NCBI GenBank assembly: GCA_900543975.1 | Contig: UQTI01000005.1 | Span: 1 to 64,000 of the forward strand | From: an uncultured Prevotella sp. | GTDB lineage: Bacteria; Bacteroidota; Bacteroidia; Bacteroidales; Bacteroidaceae | DNA length: 64,000 nucleotides | Reading direction: 5' to 3' | Shown here: one piece after another, positions 44,189 to 52,345 of the stretch | How the letters are laid out: each line of letters starts with the position of its first letter | Position numbering within the stretch: the stretch's first letter is position 1 | Translations under genes and position numbers: made by a program | Notes under the pieces: generated by a model | Database searches by the model: none | What the model was told of the DNA's origin: nothing | The model's input: the letters and a program-made list of their open reading frames with translations, nothing else

Positions 44189-45580
44189 ATGGAAATATTT
44201 CTGATCAGATTGCTACAGTTCATGCTGGCAATCTCCATCTTGGTGCTGCTCCATGAGGGTGGCCACTTTTTCTTCTCAAAGCTCTTCGGCGTAAGGGTGG
44301 AGAAATTTTATTTGTTCTTTGACCCTTGGTTCCACCTCTTCGAGTTCAAACCCAAGAAGAGCGACACCACCTATGGCGTGGGTTGGCTTCCGCTGGGCGG
44401 CTACTGCAAGATCTCGGGCATGATAGACGAGTCGTTTGACACCGAACAGATGAAGAAGCCCGCTGAACCGTGGGAGTTCAGGTCGAAGCCGGCATGGCAG
44501 CGACTGCTCATCATGGTGGGCGGCGTGCTCGTAAATTTTGTACTTGCACTCTTCATCTACTCTATGTGTCTGTTCTATTGGGGTGACAACTACATCTCAA
44601 CGAAGGACATGACGATGGGAATGAAGTTTAACGACGAGGCCAAGGCCATGGGCTTCAAGGACGGCGACATCATGGTTGGCACAGAGAAAGGCCAGTTCAA
44701 GGATTTTGGTGCCGACATGTTCCGCGACCTGTCTGAGGCCAAGCGTGCCGACATCATACGCGACGGCAAGGCCATGTCGGTGGCGCTGCCTGGCGACATC
44801 AACCTGTTGGGCATGCTGAAGAGCACGCCTCAGTTTGCGCGTCCCATGATTCCCGCACTTGTAGATAGCATTGTGGCAGGAAGCATTGCGCAGAAGATCG
44901 GCTTGCAGAAGGGTGACCGCATCATAGCTGTCAACGGCAAGACGATCGACTCGTACAACGAGTTCACCAACGAGGTGGGACGAAGCCGCGACATGCTCGC
45001 AGCAGCGCAGACCCACAAGGACAGCATCAAGGCACGCACCGTGCAGATAAGCTTTGTGCGTACAGCCAACGGTGCCGCGTCAGCCAACGACACGCTCACG
45101 GCCAAGCCCACGCTCACTGAGAAGATGGAGTTTGGATTCGCCGTAAAGCCCCTCATCGACTATTATAAGCTCACCCATGTGGGCTATGGCTTCTTCGAAT
45201 CGTTCCCCGCAGGTGTGAAATATGGATGGGACGTGCTTGCAGGTTATGTGGGCGACATGAAGTATGTGTTCTCTGCCGACGGTGCCAAGTCGCTTGGCGG
45301 CTTTGGAGCCATCGGCAGCTTGTTCCCGCCCGTGTGGGACTGGCACATGTTCTGGCTTATGACGGCTTTCCTGAGCATCATCCTTGCGTTCATGAACATC
45401 TTGCCCATACCCGCGCTCGATGGCGGTCATGTGCTCTTCTTGCTCTATGAGATGATCACGCGCCGCAAGCCCAGTGAGAACTTTATGATCCGTGCCGAAT
45501 ATGTGGGCATTGGCGTCCTCATGCTTCTCATGATCGTGGCAAACCTCAACGACATCTTGCGCTGGCTGGGGTATTTGTAA
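44189..45580 (+). CDS. rseP: RseP-type site-2 intramembrane zinc protease
   Basis: A 463-residue polytopic M50 protease that cuts membrane segments of regulators such as anti-sigma factors. The active site is H22-E-x-x-H26 (LLHEGGHFFFSKLFGV) in the first membrane helix, with the third ligand in NILPIPALDGGHVLF near the C-terminus. Two PDZ-like regions lie between (about 120-210 and 225-330: QKIGLQKGDRIIAVNGKTID). ATG 44189 was preferred to TTG 44162, since it begins the normal first helix. A strong terminator follows. Confidence 0.95.
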   Translation: MEIFLIRLLQFMLAISILVLLHEGGHFFFSKLFGVRVEKFYLFFDPWFHLFEFKPKKSDTTYGVGWLPLGGYCKISGMIDESFDTEQMKKPAEPWEFRSKPAWQRLLIMVGGVLVNFVLALFIYSMCLFYWGDNYISTKDMTMGMKFNDEAKAMGFKDGDIMVGTEKGQFKDFGADMFRDLSEAKRADIIRDGKAMSVALPGDINLLGMLKSTPQFARPMIPALVDSIVAGSIAQKIGLQKGDRIIAVNGKTIDSYNEFTNEVGRSRDMLAAAQTHKDSIKARTVQISFVRTANGAASANDTLTAKPTLTEKMEFGFAVKPLIDYYKLTHVGYGFFESFPAGVKYGWDVLAGYVGDMKYVFSADGAKSLGGFGAIGSLFPPVWDWHMFWLMTAFLSIILAFMNILPIPALDGGHVLFLLYEMITRRKPSENFMIRAEYVGIGVLMLLMIVANLNDILRWLGYL

Positions 45581-45620
45581 GAGATAAAGGAGTGCTTGTC
45601 TACGACGGCATAAGTATAGG

Positions 45621-45683
45621 ATTAGGAGCTAAGATGCTTTTCGCGATGTTCAAACGAGGAGGCTTCTTAGCTCCTAATTTTTA
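45621..45683 (+). terminator. Terminator after rseP
   Basis: Perfect 14-bp arms ATTAGGAGCTAAGA / TCTTAGCTCCTAAT and a T-rich tail. After it, two direct copies of AATCGGTC(G/A)TTAGG (45692-45740) occur with no gene. Confidence 0.9.
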
Positions 45684-45762
45684 TTTTAACCTTAATCGGT
45701 CGTTAGGGCTAATTATCCCAAATCGGTCATTAGGCCAATCTTGAGTTAAAAAAGATTAATGG

Positions 45763-45795
45763 TTTACACATAATAAAAATAAAACGAGTAAATTT
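45763..45795 (+). promoter_or_regulatory. Promoter of the CE1-like esterase
   Basis: TTTA (45763-45766), a 21-nt spacer and TAAATTTG (45788-45795). It puts the shared leader element at 45812-45886 inside the 5' untranslated region. Confidence 0.6.
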
Positions 45796-45811
45796 GTACT
45801 CACTTGAAATA

Positions 45812-45886
45812 ACGTTTTCGTTAAGCCAGATGAGCAGAGCCAAGCTTGCTTGAGCTTTGCCATGGCGAGAAAAGGTGCCATGAAAT
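45812..45886 (+). promoter_or_regulatory. Structured leader element, copy A (new candidate cis-RNA)
   Basis: It shares two long blocks with 60256-60326 (minus strand): TTTTCGTTAAGCCAG continuing ATGAGCAG, and TGCCATGGCGAGAAAAGG, separated by 20 unrelated bases. Predicted pairing: TTTTC with GAAAA, GCCA with TGGC, and GCAGAG with CTTTGC. The last stem is GCAGAA/TTCTGC in the other copy, so both strands changed together. AGAAAAGG followed by ATGAAA at 45880 could also start a small leader reading frame. Confidence 0.7.
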
Positions 45887-45948
45887 GGAACCATTTACAA
45901 ACGCCATTTATATTTCTTAAACTTAAGATACATCTAATAATTTTTATT

Positions 45949-47169
45949 ATGAAAAAACTACAAATTCTGGCAGCAGCGCTGCTCTTCCATTTGGGCTGTT
46001 TCGCACAGCAGGCTTTGTTTGACCATGTGTCTGTGCTCTCGCCCGAGGTTAACGACAACAAAACCGTTACCATACGTCTAAGTGCTCCCGAGGCCCGCAA
46101 GGTGCAGGTAACGGGCGATTTCCTTCCACCGCGTATAGTGGAAAACTCTCATGGCAAGTTCGAACAGGCCGGCATCGTGGATCTGAAGAAAGACGAGAGG
46201 GGCGTGTGGACCTTTACCAGCGACAAGCTCTCGCCTGAGCTTTACTCGTATAACCTTATTGTGGACGGATTGAAGATTATTGACCCGTCAAGCGTCTATA
46301 TTCAGCGCGACATCACCTCAGAAACAAACATTTTCATCATAACAGAGAAGAAAGGCGACTGTGGCGACCTGTACAGCGTGAACGAGGTGCCTCACGGAAA
46401 CCTTGAAAAGGTGTGGTATCCGTCACCCACACTGAAGATGCAGCGCCGCATGACGGTGTATACGCCGGCAGGATATGATAAGGGAAAGAACTATCCCGTG
46501 ATGTATCTGCTGCACGGCGCCGGTGGCGACGAGAACGCCTGGAGCGAGTTGGGCCGTGCCGCTCAGATCATGGATAACCTCATTGCCGCTGGCAAGGCAA
46601 AGCCTATGGTGGTGGTGATGACCAATGGCAACCCTACCTGTCAGGCAGCTCCCGGCGAGTGGTCAGCTGGCATGTATGTGCCGTCGGCTATGGGCATAAA
46701 GGGGGTTAAGCCTGCTGCCACGATGGACGAGAGCTTTCCTGACGTGATGAACTATATAGAGAGCCACTATAAGGTGAGCAAGGAAAAATCGAAACGCGCC
46801 ATCTGCGGTCTGTCGATGGGTGGCGGCCACTCGTTCGACATCTCACGCCGTTTCCCCGACAAGTTCGATTATATAGGCCTGTTCTCTGCCGGCTTTAACG
46901 TGGGCGGTGGAGACCGCTCCAGCTTATACGAAAGAATGTGTTCCAACAAGGAGTTTGGTGCACAAATGGCGAAGCTGTTTGCAGGCAAACCAAAGCTCTA
47001 CTGGATTGGCATAGGCAAGACCGACTTCTTGTATGACATGAATGCCGACCTGCGCCACTTCCTTACGGATCACAACTATCCCTACACCTATGTGGAGACC
47101 GAGGGAGGACACATCTGGCGCAACTGGCGCCTGTATCTCACCGAGTTTGCGCAGAAACTGTTCAAGTGA
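45949..47169 (+). CDS. Secreted CE1-like (Fae1/feruloyl-type) esterase
   Basis: A 406-residue exported alpha/beta hydrolase. Signal peptide MKKLQILAAALLFHLGCFA; an N-terminal immunoglobulin-like/CBM48-type domain (about 30-130: TIRLSAPEARKVQVTGDF); then the esterase: oxyanion region YLLHGAGGDENAWSELG, nucleophile Ser in CGLSMGGGHS, and the late His in ETEGGHIWRNWRLYL. The type is common in Prevotella, where members release ferulic or acetyl groups from xylan. In-frame ATGs exist upstream (45850, 45880), but 45949 starts the signal peptide. It has a long leader holding element A and its own terminator. Confidence 0.88.
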   Translation: MKKLQILAAALLFHLGCFAQQALFDHVSVLSPEVNDNKTVTIRLSAPEARKVQVTGDFLPPRIVENSHGKFEQAGIVDLKKDERGVWTFTSDKLSPELYSYNLIVDGLKIIDPSSVYIQRDITSETNIFIITEKKGDCGDLYSVNEVPHGNLEKVWYPSPTLKMQRRMTVYTPAGYDKGKNYPVMYLLHGAGGDENAWSELGRAAQIMDNLIAAGKAKPMVVVMTNGNPTCQAAPGEWSAGMYVPSAMGIKGVKPAATMDESFPDVMNYIESHYKVSKEKSKRAICGLSMGGGHSFDISRRFPDKFDYIGLFSAGFNVGGGDRSSLYERMCSNKEFGAQMAKLFAGKPKLYWIGIGKTDFLYDMNADLRHFLTDHNYPYTYVETEGGHIWRNWRLYLTEFAQKLFK

Positions 47170-47243
47170 TTGGTTTGAAACTCATACTCCGTTTTCTCAC
47201 CATAACCAACATAACAGAACTGTTTGACATGAGATGACGGAAC

Positions 47244-47294
47244 AAGGAAATTGTCGGGAGGCAAAGGTAGAAACCTCCCGACAATTTCCTTTTT
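47244..47294 (+). terminator. Terminator after the CE1-like esterase
   Basis: Perfect 18-bp arms AAGGAAATTGTCGGGAGG / CCTCCCGACAATTTCCTT followed by a T-run. Confidence 0.95.
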
Positions 47295-47438
47295 TTATAA
47301 TAGATGCTCAAAATTAATCGCATATATGGATCTTATAAAAAAAGGTTATTGCTTAATATCTGCCAAAATGTAGACCTTTATGTCTTATATTTGGGAAATT
47401 ATTACTAACTTTGGCTCAAAATAATAATATTGTCAGTT

Positions 47439-47993
47439 ATGGAAGACTCAATAAAGCAAATTGGACAACGCCTGAAGGGCCTCCGCGAGGTGCTCGACAT
47501 CCCTGCTGAAGAAGTGGCAGAGGTGTGTGGCGTGTCGCTCGAACATTACCTTAAGATGGAGGAGGGCAAGGCAGATCCCTCGGTCTATCGTCTCTCAAAA
47601 ATATCGAAACGCTATGGCATTGCCCTTGACGTGCTGCTCTTCGGCGAGGAGCCACGCATGAAAGGCTATTTCCTTACACGTCGGGGCAAGGGTCTGGGCG
47701 TTGAACGAAGCAAAGACTATAAGTATCAGAGTCTTGCAAGCGGATTTCAAGGACGTGAGGTTGATCCTTTCCTTGTGACCGTTGACCCGTTGCCTGGCGA
47801 TGCGAACCACAATAAGAACTCGCACGCAGGACAGGAGTTTGACTTTGTCTTGAGAGGAGAGCTCGAGATCACCATCGGCGATAAGGTCATGGTTCTGCAC
47901 GAAGGCGACAGCATCTATTTTGATGCCTCGCAGCAACACTGCATGCGTGCGATAGGAGAGAGCAAGGTGACATTTGTGTGTGTGGTCATTTAA
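47439..47993 (+). CDS. XRE-cupin transcriptional regulator
   Basis: A 184-residue regulator: N-terminal helix-turn-helix (about 3-62: IGQRLKGLREVLDIPAEEVA, VCGVSLEHYLKMEEGKADPS) and C-terminal cupin barrel (about 110-180: HAGQEFDFVLRGELEITIGD, VLHEGDSIYFDASQQHCMRA) that would bind a small effector. A -7 box TAACTTTG (47406-47413) lies just upstream of ATG 47439. The acyl-CoA synthetase gene follows after 38 nt, so this protein probably controls it according to its substrate or product. Confidence 0.9.
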   Translation: MEDSIKQIGQRLKGLREVLDIPAEEVAEVCGVSLEHYLKMEEGKADPSVYRLSKISKRYGIALDVLLFGEEPRMKGYFLTRRGKGLGVERSKDYKYQSLASGFQGREVDPFLVTVDPLPGDANHNKNSHAGQEFDFVLRGELEITIGDKVMVLHEGDSIYFDASQQHCMRAIGESKVTFVCVVI

Positions 47994-48031
47994 AAAGACC
48001 ATTGAACGATTTAGACGATTTAACGTTAAAG

Positions 48032-49687
48032 ATGATAGAACGATTCCTGACGCAGACCCATTTTACCTCTGAAGAGGATTATAGGAAAAATCTGCATTTT
48101 AACATACCCGAGAATTTTAATTTCGCCTACGACGTGATGGATGTGTGGGCAGAGGAGCAACCCGACAAGGTGGCGCTCATCTGGACCAACGACGAAGGTG
48201 AGGAAAAGATTTTTACGTTTGCCGACATCAAACGCGAAAGCGACCAGACGGCAGCCTACTTTGCCTCGCTCGGCATTGGACATGGCGACATGGTCATGAT
48301 TATCCTCAAACGCCGTTATGAGTGGTGGCTTACAATGCTTGCCCTGCATAAGCTCGGTGCCATCGCCATACCCGCCACGCACATGCTCACAAAGCATGAC
48401 ATCGTGTATCGCAACAACCGCGCAAGCGTGAGGGCTATAGTGTGTGTGGGTGAGGAGTATGTGCTCACACAGGTGAGCGAGGCCATGAGCGAGAGTCCGA
48501 CGGTGCACACTCTTATCTCTGTTGGTCCCGAGGTGCCCGACGGGTTCCACGACTGGCATAAGGAGTGGCAGAACGCTCCTGCCTTTGTGCGCCCCAACCA
48601 CGTCAACACCAACGACGACACCATGCTGATGTATTTTACCAGCGGAACCAGTGGCGAGCCAAAGATGGTGGCTCACGATTTTCTCTATGCTCTCGGACAT
48701 CTCACCACGGGTGTGTACTGGCATAACCTCAGCGAAGACAGCATACACCTCACCGTGGCCGACACGGGATGGGGCAAGGCCGTGTGGGGTAAGTTTTACG
48801 GACAGTGGTTTGCTGGCGCCGCCGTGTTTGTGTTCGATCATGAGAAGTTTACGGCAGAGAAAATATTGCGTAAGGTAGAGCAATACCACATCACCTCGTT
48901 CTGTGCGCCACCAACGGTCTACCGTTTCATGATTCGTGAGGATTTCTCTCAATATGACCTCTCGTCGCTGCGCTACTGCTGCACGGCGGGCGAGGCGCTT
49001 AACGCTGCTGTCTATGACAAGTTCTACGAGCTGACGGGCATACGCCTGATGGAGGGCTTCGGCCAGACAGAGACCTGCATGACGCTCGGAACAATGCCGT
49101 GGATGACGCCCAAGCCAGGATCTATGGGCAAGCCCAACGCTCAGTATGACATCGACCTCTTGAAGCCCGATGGCACACCGTGTGAGGATGGTGAGAAGGG
49201 ACAGATCGTGGTGCGTGTGGGCGACGTGAAACCCCTCGGACTGTTCAAGGGCTACTATCGCGATGACAAGCTCACACGTCAGGCATGGCACGACGGCATC
49301 TATTATACTGGCGACATGGCATGGCGCGATGAGGATGGCTACTACTGGTTTGTGGGGCGCATTGACGACGTGATAAAGAGCAGCGGCTACCGCATCGGAC
49401 CGTTTGAGGTGGAGAGTGCGCTGATGACACACCCCGCCGTGGTCGAGTGTGCCATCACAGGTGTGCCCGACGAAATCCGTGGCATGGTGGTCAAGGCCAC
49501 CGTGGTGCTGGGCAAGGAGTGGAAAGACAAGGCTGGCGATGAGCTTGTTAAGGAGCTGCAAAATCATGTTAAGCATGAGACAGCACCTTATAAGTATCCG
49601 CGCATCATCGAGTTTGTGGACGAACTGCCAAAGACCATCAGCGGCAAGATCAGAAGAGTGGAGATTAGGGAAAAAGACAAGAAATAA
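48032..49687 (+). CDS. Acyl-CoA synthetase (AMP-forming, medium-chain type)
   Basis: A 551-residue adenylate-forming enzyme that activates a carboxylic acid with ATP and CoA. The P-loop-like MLMYFTSGTSGEPKMVAHDF, the A5 block LMEGFGQTETCMT, YYTGDMAWRDEDGYYWFVGR with IDDVIKSSGYRIGPFEVESA, and the catalytic Lys in PKTISGKIRRVEI are all intact. Overall it resembles medium-chain acyl-CoA or aryl-CoA synthetases; the substrate is unknown. ATG 48032 was preferred to an earlier in-frame ATG at 47978 that overlaps the regulator gene. Preceding octamer-like repeats (ACGATTTAGACGATTTAACG) resemble others in the window. Confidence 0.9.
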   Translation: MIERFLTQTHFTSEEDYRKNLHFNIPENFNFAYDVMDVWAEEQPDKVALIWTNDEGEEKIFTFADIKRESDQTAAYFASLGIGHGDMVMIILKRRYEWWLTMLALHKLGAIAIPATHMLTKHDIVYRNNRASVRAIVCVGEEYVLTQVSEAMSESPTVHTLISVGPEVPDGFHDWHKEWQNAPAFVRPNHVNTNDDTMLMYFTSGTSGEPKMVAHDFLYALGHLTTGVYWHNLSEDSIHLTVADTGWGKAVWGKFYGQWFAGAAVFVFDHEKFTAEKILRKVEQYHITSFCAPPTVYRFMIREDFSQYDLSSLRYCCTAGEALNAAVYDKFYELTGIRLMEGFGQTETCMTLGTMPWMTPKPGSMGKPNAQYDIDLLKPDGTPCEDGEKGQIVVRVGDVKPLGLFKGYYRDDKLTRQAWHDGIYYTGDMAWRDEDGYYWFVGRIDDVIKSSGYRIGPFEVESALMTHPAVVECAITGVPDEIRGMVVKATVVLGKEWKDKAGDELVKELQNHVKHETAPYKYPRIIEFVDELPKTISGKIRRVEIREKDKK

Positions 49688-49698
49688 ACATTCCACAT

Positions 49699-50781
49699 TT
49701 GAACAGAATAGTTATAAAGGTGGGCAGCAATGTGCTGACCCGCAACGACGGAAAATTAGATGTCACCCGCATGTCGGCAATCGTAGACCAGGTGGTGTGG
49801 CTGAGAAAGCATGGCTATGAGGTCATACTCGTGTCGTCGGGTGCCGTGGCAGCCGGACGCGCAGAGCTGCATGTGGGTCATAAGCTCGACAGCGTGGAGC
49901 AACGACAGCTGTTTTCTGCCATCGGTCAGGTGAAGCTCACGGGGCTTTATTATGACCTCTTCCGCGAGTATGGTGTCCGCATAGGTCAGGTGCTCACCAT
50001 GAAGGAGAACTTTGCGTCGCGACGTGAATATCTGAACCAGCGCGCATGTATGGGGGTTATGCTTGAGAACGGCGTCATCCCTGTGGTCAACGAGAACGAC
50101 ACGGTGAGCGTGACCGAGCTGATGTTTACCGACAACGACGAGCTGTCAGGACTTATTGCCACGATGATGGGGGCTGAGCGTCTTGTCATCTTAAGCAACA
50201 TCGACGGCATCTACACGGGCAGTCCAGCAGACCCGCAGTCGAAGCTCATCACAAAGGTGGAGCCTGGTCGCGACCTTAGCGAATATATACAGCAGGAGAA
50301 GAGCGGCTTCGGACGCGGCGGCATGACGACCAAATGTAACATTGCCCGCAAGGTGGCTGATGAAGGCATTGAGGTGATAATTGCCAACGGCAAGCGCGAC
50401 AACATCTTGCGCCTGTTGGTCGAGAACGCAGAAGACACGCCGCACACCACTTTTGTGGCAAACAAACAGGCGGCGTCGGGCGTGAAGAAATGGATCGCTC
50501 ACAGCGAGAGCTTTGCTAAAGGCATAGTGCGCGTCAACGCCAAGGCTGCCGAGGCGCTGACGGGCAGCCGGGCGGTGAGTCTGCTTATGGTGGGCGTCAC
50601 TGCCGTTGAAGGCGACTTTGAAGAGGGCGACATTGTGAACATCATTGCTCCTGACGGACGAAAGATTGGTTTGGGACGTAGCGCCTACAGCAACACCGAG
50701 GCAACGGCTCTGGTGGGCAAGCACGACGTGAAGCCTATTGTGCATTACGATTATTTGATAGTTAACGAGTTGACGAGTTGA
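49699..50781 (+). CDS. proB: Glutamate 5-kinase
   Basis: The 360-residue kinase catalyses the first step of proline synthesis. The amino-acid-kinase domain (1-255) has IVIKVGSNVLTRNDGKLD, VSSGAVAAGRAEL, VPVVNENDTVS (read IPVVNENDTVSVTELMFTDN) and GRGGMTTKCNIARKVADEG; a PUA domain follows (about 275-355). It begins with TTG 49699, since no ATG precedes the conserved KVGSN block. It starts 11 nt after the synthetase stop and precedes proA, though an 83-nt repeat region separates them. Confidence 0.95.
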   Translation: MNRIVIKVGSNVLTRNDGKLDVTRMSAIVDQVVWLRKHGYEVILVSSGAVAAGRAELHVGHKLDSVEQRQLFSAIGQVKLTGLYYDLFREYGVRIGQVLTMKENFASRREYLNQRACMGVMLENGVIPVVNENDTVSVTELMFTDNDELSGLIATMMGAERLVILSNIDGIYTGSPADPQSKLITKVEPGRDLSEYIQQEKSGFGRGGMTTKCNIARKVADEGIEVIIANGKRDNILRLLVENAEDTPHTTFVANKQAASGVKKWIAHSESFAKGIVRVNAKAAEALTGSRAVSLLMVGVTAVEGDFEEGDIVNIIAPDGRKIGLGRSAYSNTEATALVGKHDVKPIVHYDYLIVNELTS

Positions 50782-50843
50782 TAAGTTAACGAGTTGACAA
50801 GTTTACGAGTTCTTGCTGAAGCAAGCGGCAAAGCCGAGCGGAC
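50764..50843. repeat. Octamer repeats plus 36-bp inverted repeat, left of proA
   Basis: Six 8-bp units of the type GTTAACGA/GTTGACGA (50761-50808) lead into CTTGC-TGAA-GCAAG and CGGC-AAA-GCCG hairpins. Positions 50808-50843 are a perfect inverted match to 52294-52329. Confidence 0.92.
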
Positions 50844-50864
50844 AAACTAACGAAATATAAGAAG

Positions 50865-52121
50865 ATGGACGCAGAAAACATAAAGATATTTGAACAGGTG
50901 AAGGCGGCAAGCACCACGCTTGCTGCCATTGATGACGACACAAAAAACAAGGTGCTGCTGGCTGTGGCCGATGCCATTGCCGACAACGCACACGCCTTGC
51001 TCGATGCCAACGCCAACGATCTGGAACGCATGGACAAGGCGAACCCTCTGTATGACCGACTGATGCTCACCCCTGAGCGCCTTGAAGGCATTGCTGCCGA
51101 CATGCGTCATGTGGCAACGTTGCCATCGCCCCTCGGCCATACGCTCTCTCAGCGCACGTTGCCTAACGGCCTGCGTCTGCGCAAGGTGAGTGTGCCGTTC
51201 GGTGTGATCGGCATAATCTATGAGGCACGCCCTAACGTTAGCTTCGATGTGTTCTCGCTTTGTTTCAAGAGCGGCAACGCCTGTGTGCTCAAGGGCGGCA
51301 AGGATGCCGACAGCAGCAATAGAGCCATCATCGACGTCATTCATAAGGTGCTGCGCCAGCAAGGAATAAGCACCGATGTGGTGCGCCTGTTGCCCGCCAC
51401 ACATGAGGCAACGGCAGACATGCTGAACGCTGTGGGATATGTTGACCTCTGCATTCCGCGTGGAGGAAAAAAGCTCATCAGCTTTGTGCGCGACACGGCT
51501 CGCGTGCCGGTCATCGAGACGGGTGCCGGCGTGGTACATGCCTACTTTGACAAGGATGGCGACCTCGACATGGGGCGCCGCATCATCACCAATGCCAAGA
51601 CACGCCGCGTGAGTGTGTGCAACGCTCTCGACACGCTCGTCATCCATAGCAGCCGACTCGCTGATCTGCCTGCCCTTGTTGCTGACATGGCTGGAAAGCA
51701 TGTTGAGATATTTGCCGACAGACGGGCTGCCGCAGCTCTTAAAGACTATCCTTATATAAAAGAGGTGAAAGCAGACGAGGAGGACAGCGTCTTCAGCACC
51801 GAGTTTATGGATTATAAGATGGGTGTGAAGACGGTCGACTCGCTCGATGAGGCGCTTGCCCATATCGCACGCTTTGGCTCTGGACACAGCGAGTGCATAA
51901 TAACCGCCGATGCCGATGCCGCTCACCACTTCCAACAGGTGGCTGACGCAGCCTGTGTCTATTGGAACGCTCCTACCAGCTTTACCGATGGTGCGCAGTT
52001 CGGGCTTGGTGCCGAGATAGGCATAAGCACGCAAAAGCTTGGCCCACGCGGTCCAATGGGGCTTGAAGAAATCACTACTTATAAGTGGCTGATTGAGGGT
52101 GAAGGACAGGTGAGGAGTTAA
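50865..52121 (+). CDS. proA: Gamma-glutamyl phosphate reductase
   Basis: The 418-residue enzyme reduces glutamyl phosphate to the semialdehyde, the second step of proline synthesis. VPFGVIGIIYEARPNVSFDV and FKSGNACVLKGGKDADSSNR are the ProA signatures; the catalytic Cys lies in TRRVSVCNALDTLVI; GPRGPMGLEEITTYKWLIEG closes the protein. Length is normal. The gene is bracketed by perfect 36-bp inverted repeats (50808-50843 and 52294-52329). Confidence 0.97.
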   Translation: MDAENIKIFEQVKAASTTLAAIDDDTKNKVLLAVADAIADNAHALLDANANDLERMDKANPLYDRLMLTPERLEGIAADMRHVATLPSPLGHTLSQRTLPNGLRLRKVSVPFGVIGIIYEARPNVSFDVFSLCFKSGNACVLKGGKDADSSNRAIIDVIHKVLRQQGISTDVVRLLPATHEATADMLNAVGYVDLCIPRGGKKLISFVRDTARVPVIETGAGVVHAYFDKDGDLDMGRRIITNAKTRRVSVCNALDTLVIHSSRLADLPALVADMAGKHVEIFADRRAAAALKDYPYIKEVKADEEDSVFSTEFMDYKMGVKTVDSLDEALAHIARFGSGHSECIITADADAAHHFQQVADAACVYWNAPTSFTDGAQFGLGAEIGISTQKLGPRGPMGLEEITTYKWLIEGEGQVRS

Positions 52122-52345
52122 GTGAAGAGTGAAGAGTGAAAAATCCTTTTGCTTTGCTTTTTAAGTGAAAACAATATAATTAAGAAAAGAGTGGGGATGT
52201 TAATGGAAATGTAGAGAAGAGATGTAGAGAACGGCTTTTAAGTAGTAAGTCAAATCTCCTTGTCTACTCGTCTTCTTGTCTCCTTGTCCACTCGTCCGCT
52301 CGGCTTTGCCGCTTGCTTCAGCAAGAACTATAAAATAAAAAAAAG
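52122..52345. repeat. Octamer repeats plus 36-bp inverted repeat, right of proA
   Basis: No gene. AAGTGAAGAGTGAAGAGTG repeats follow the proA stop. At 52260-52293 are 8-bp units (CTTGTCTA, CTCGTCTT, CTTGTCTC, CTTGTCCA) and at 52294-52329 the exact reverse complement of 50808-50843. The transcarbamylase start codon lies 17 nt after the repeat. Confidence 0.92.

Noticed and set aside
45812..45886. Kink-turn or known riboswitch in the shared leader
   Set aside because: The internal loops (GTTAA/GA and GATGA/CA) do not supply the tandem G-A pairs of a k-turn, and no conserved core of a known riboswitch class was recognised.
45850..45948. Longer N-terminus for the CE1-like esterase
   Set aside because: It would translate the structured leader element and bury the signal peptide; the leader's ATG 45880 is noted separately as a possible upstream start.
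48026..49696. A 556-codon open frame on the minus strand opposite the acyl-CoA synthetase gene
   Set aside because: It mirrors the codon pattern of the real gene, has no recognisable domain and its composition (His/Val-rich) is typical of antisense shadows. The same applies to long antisense frames at 26281-27339, 43105-44188, 50847-52034 and 52859-54049.
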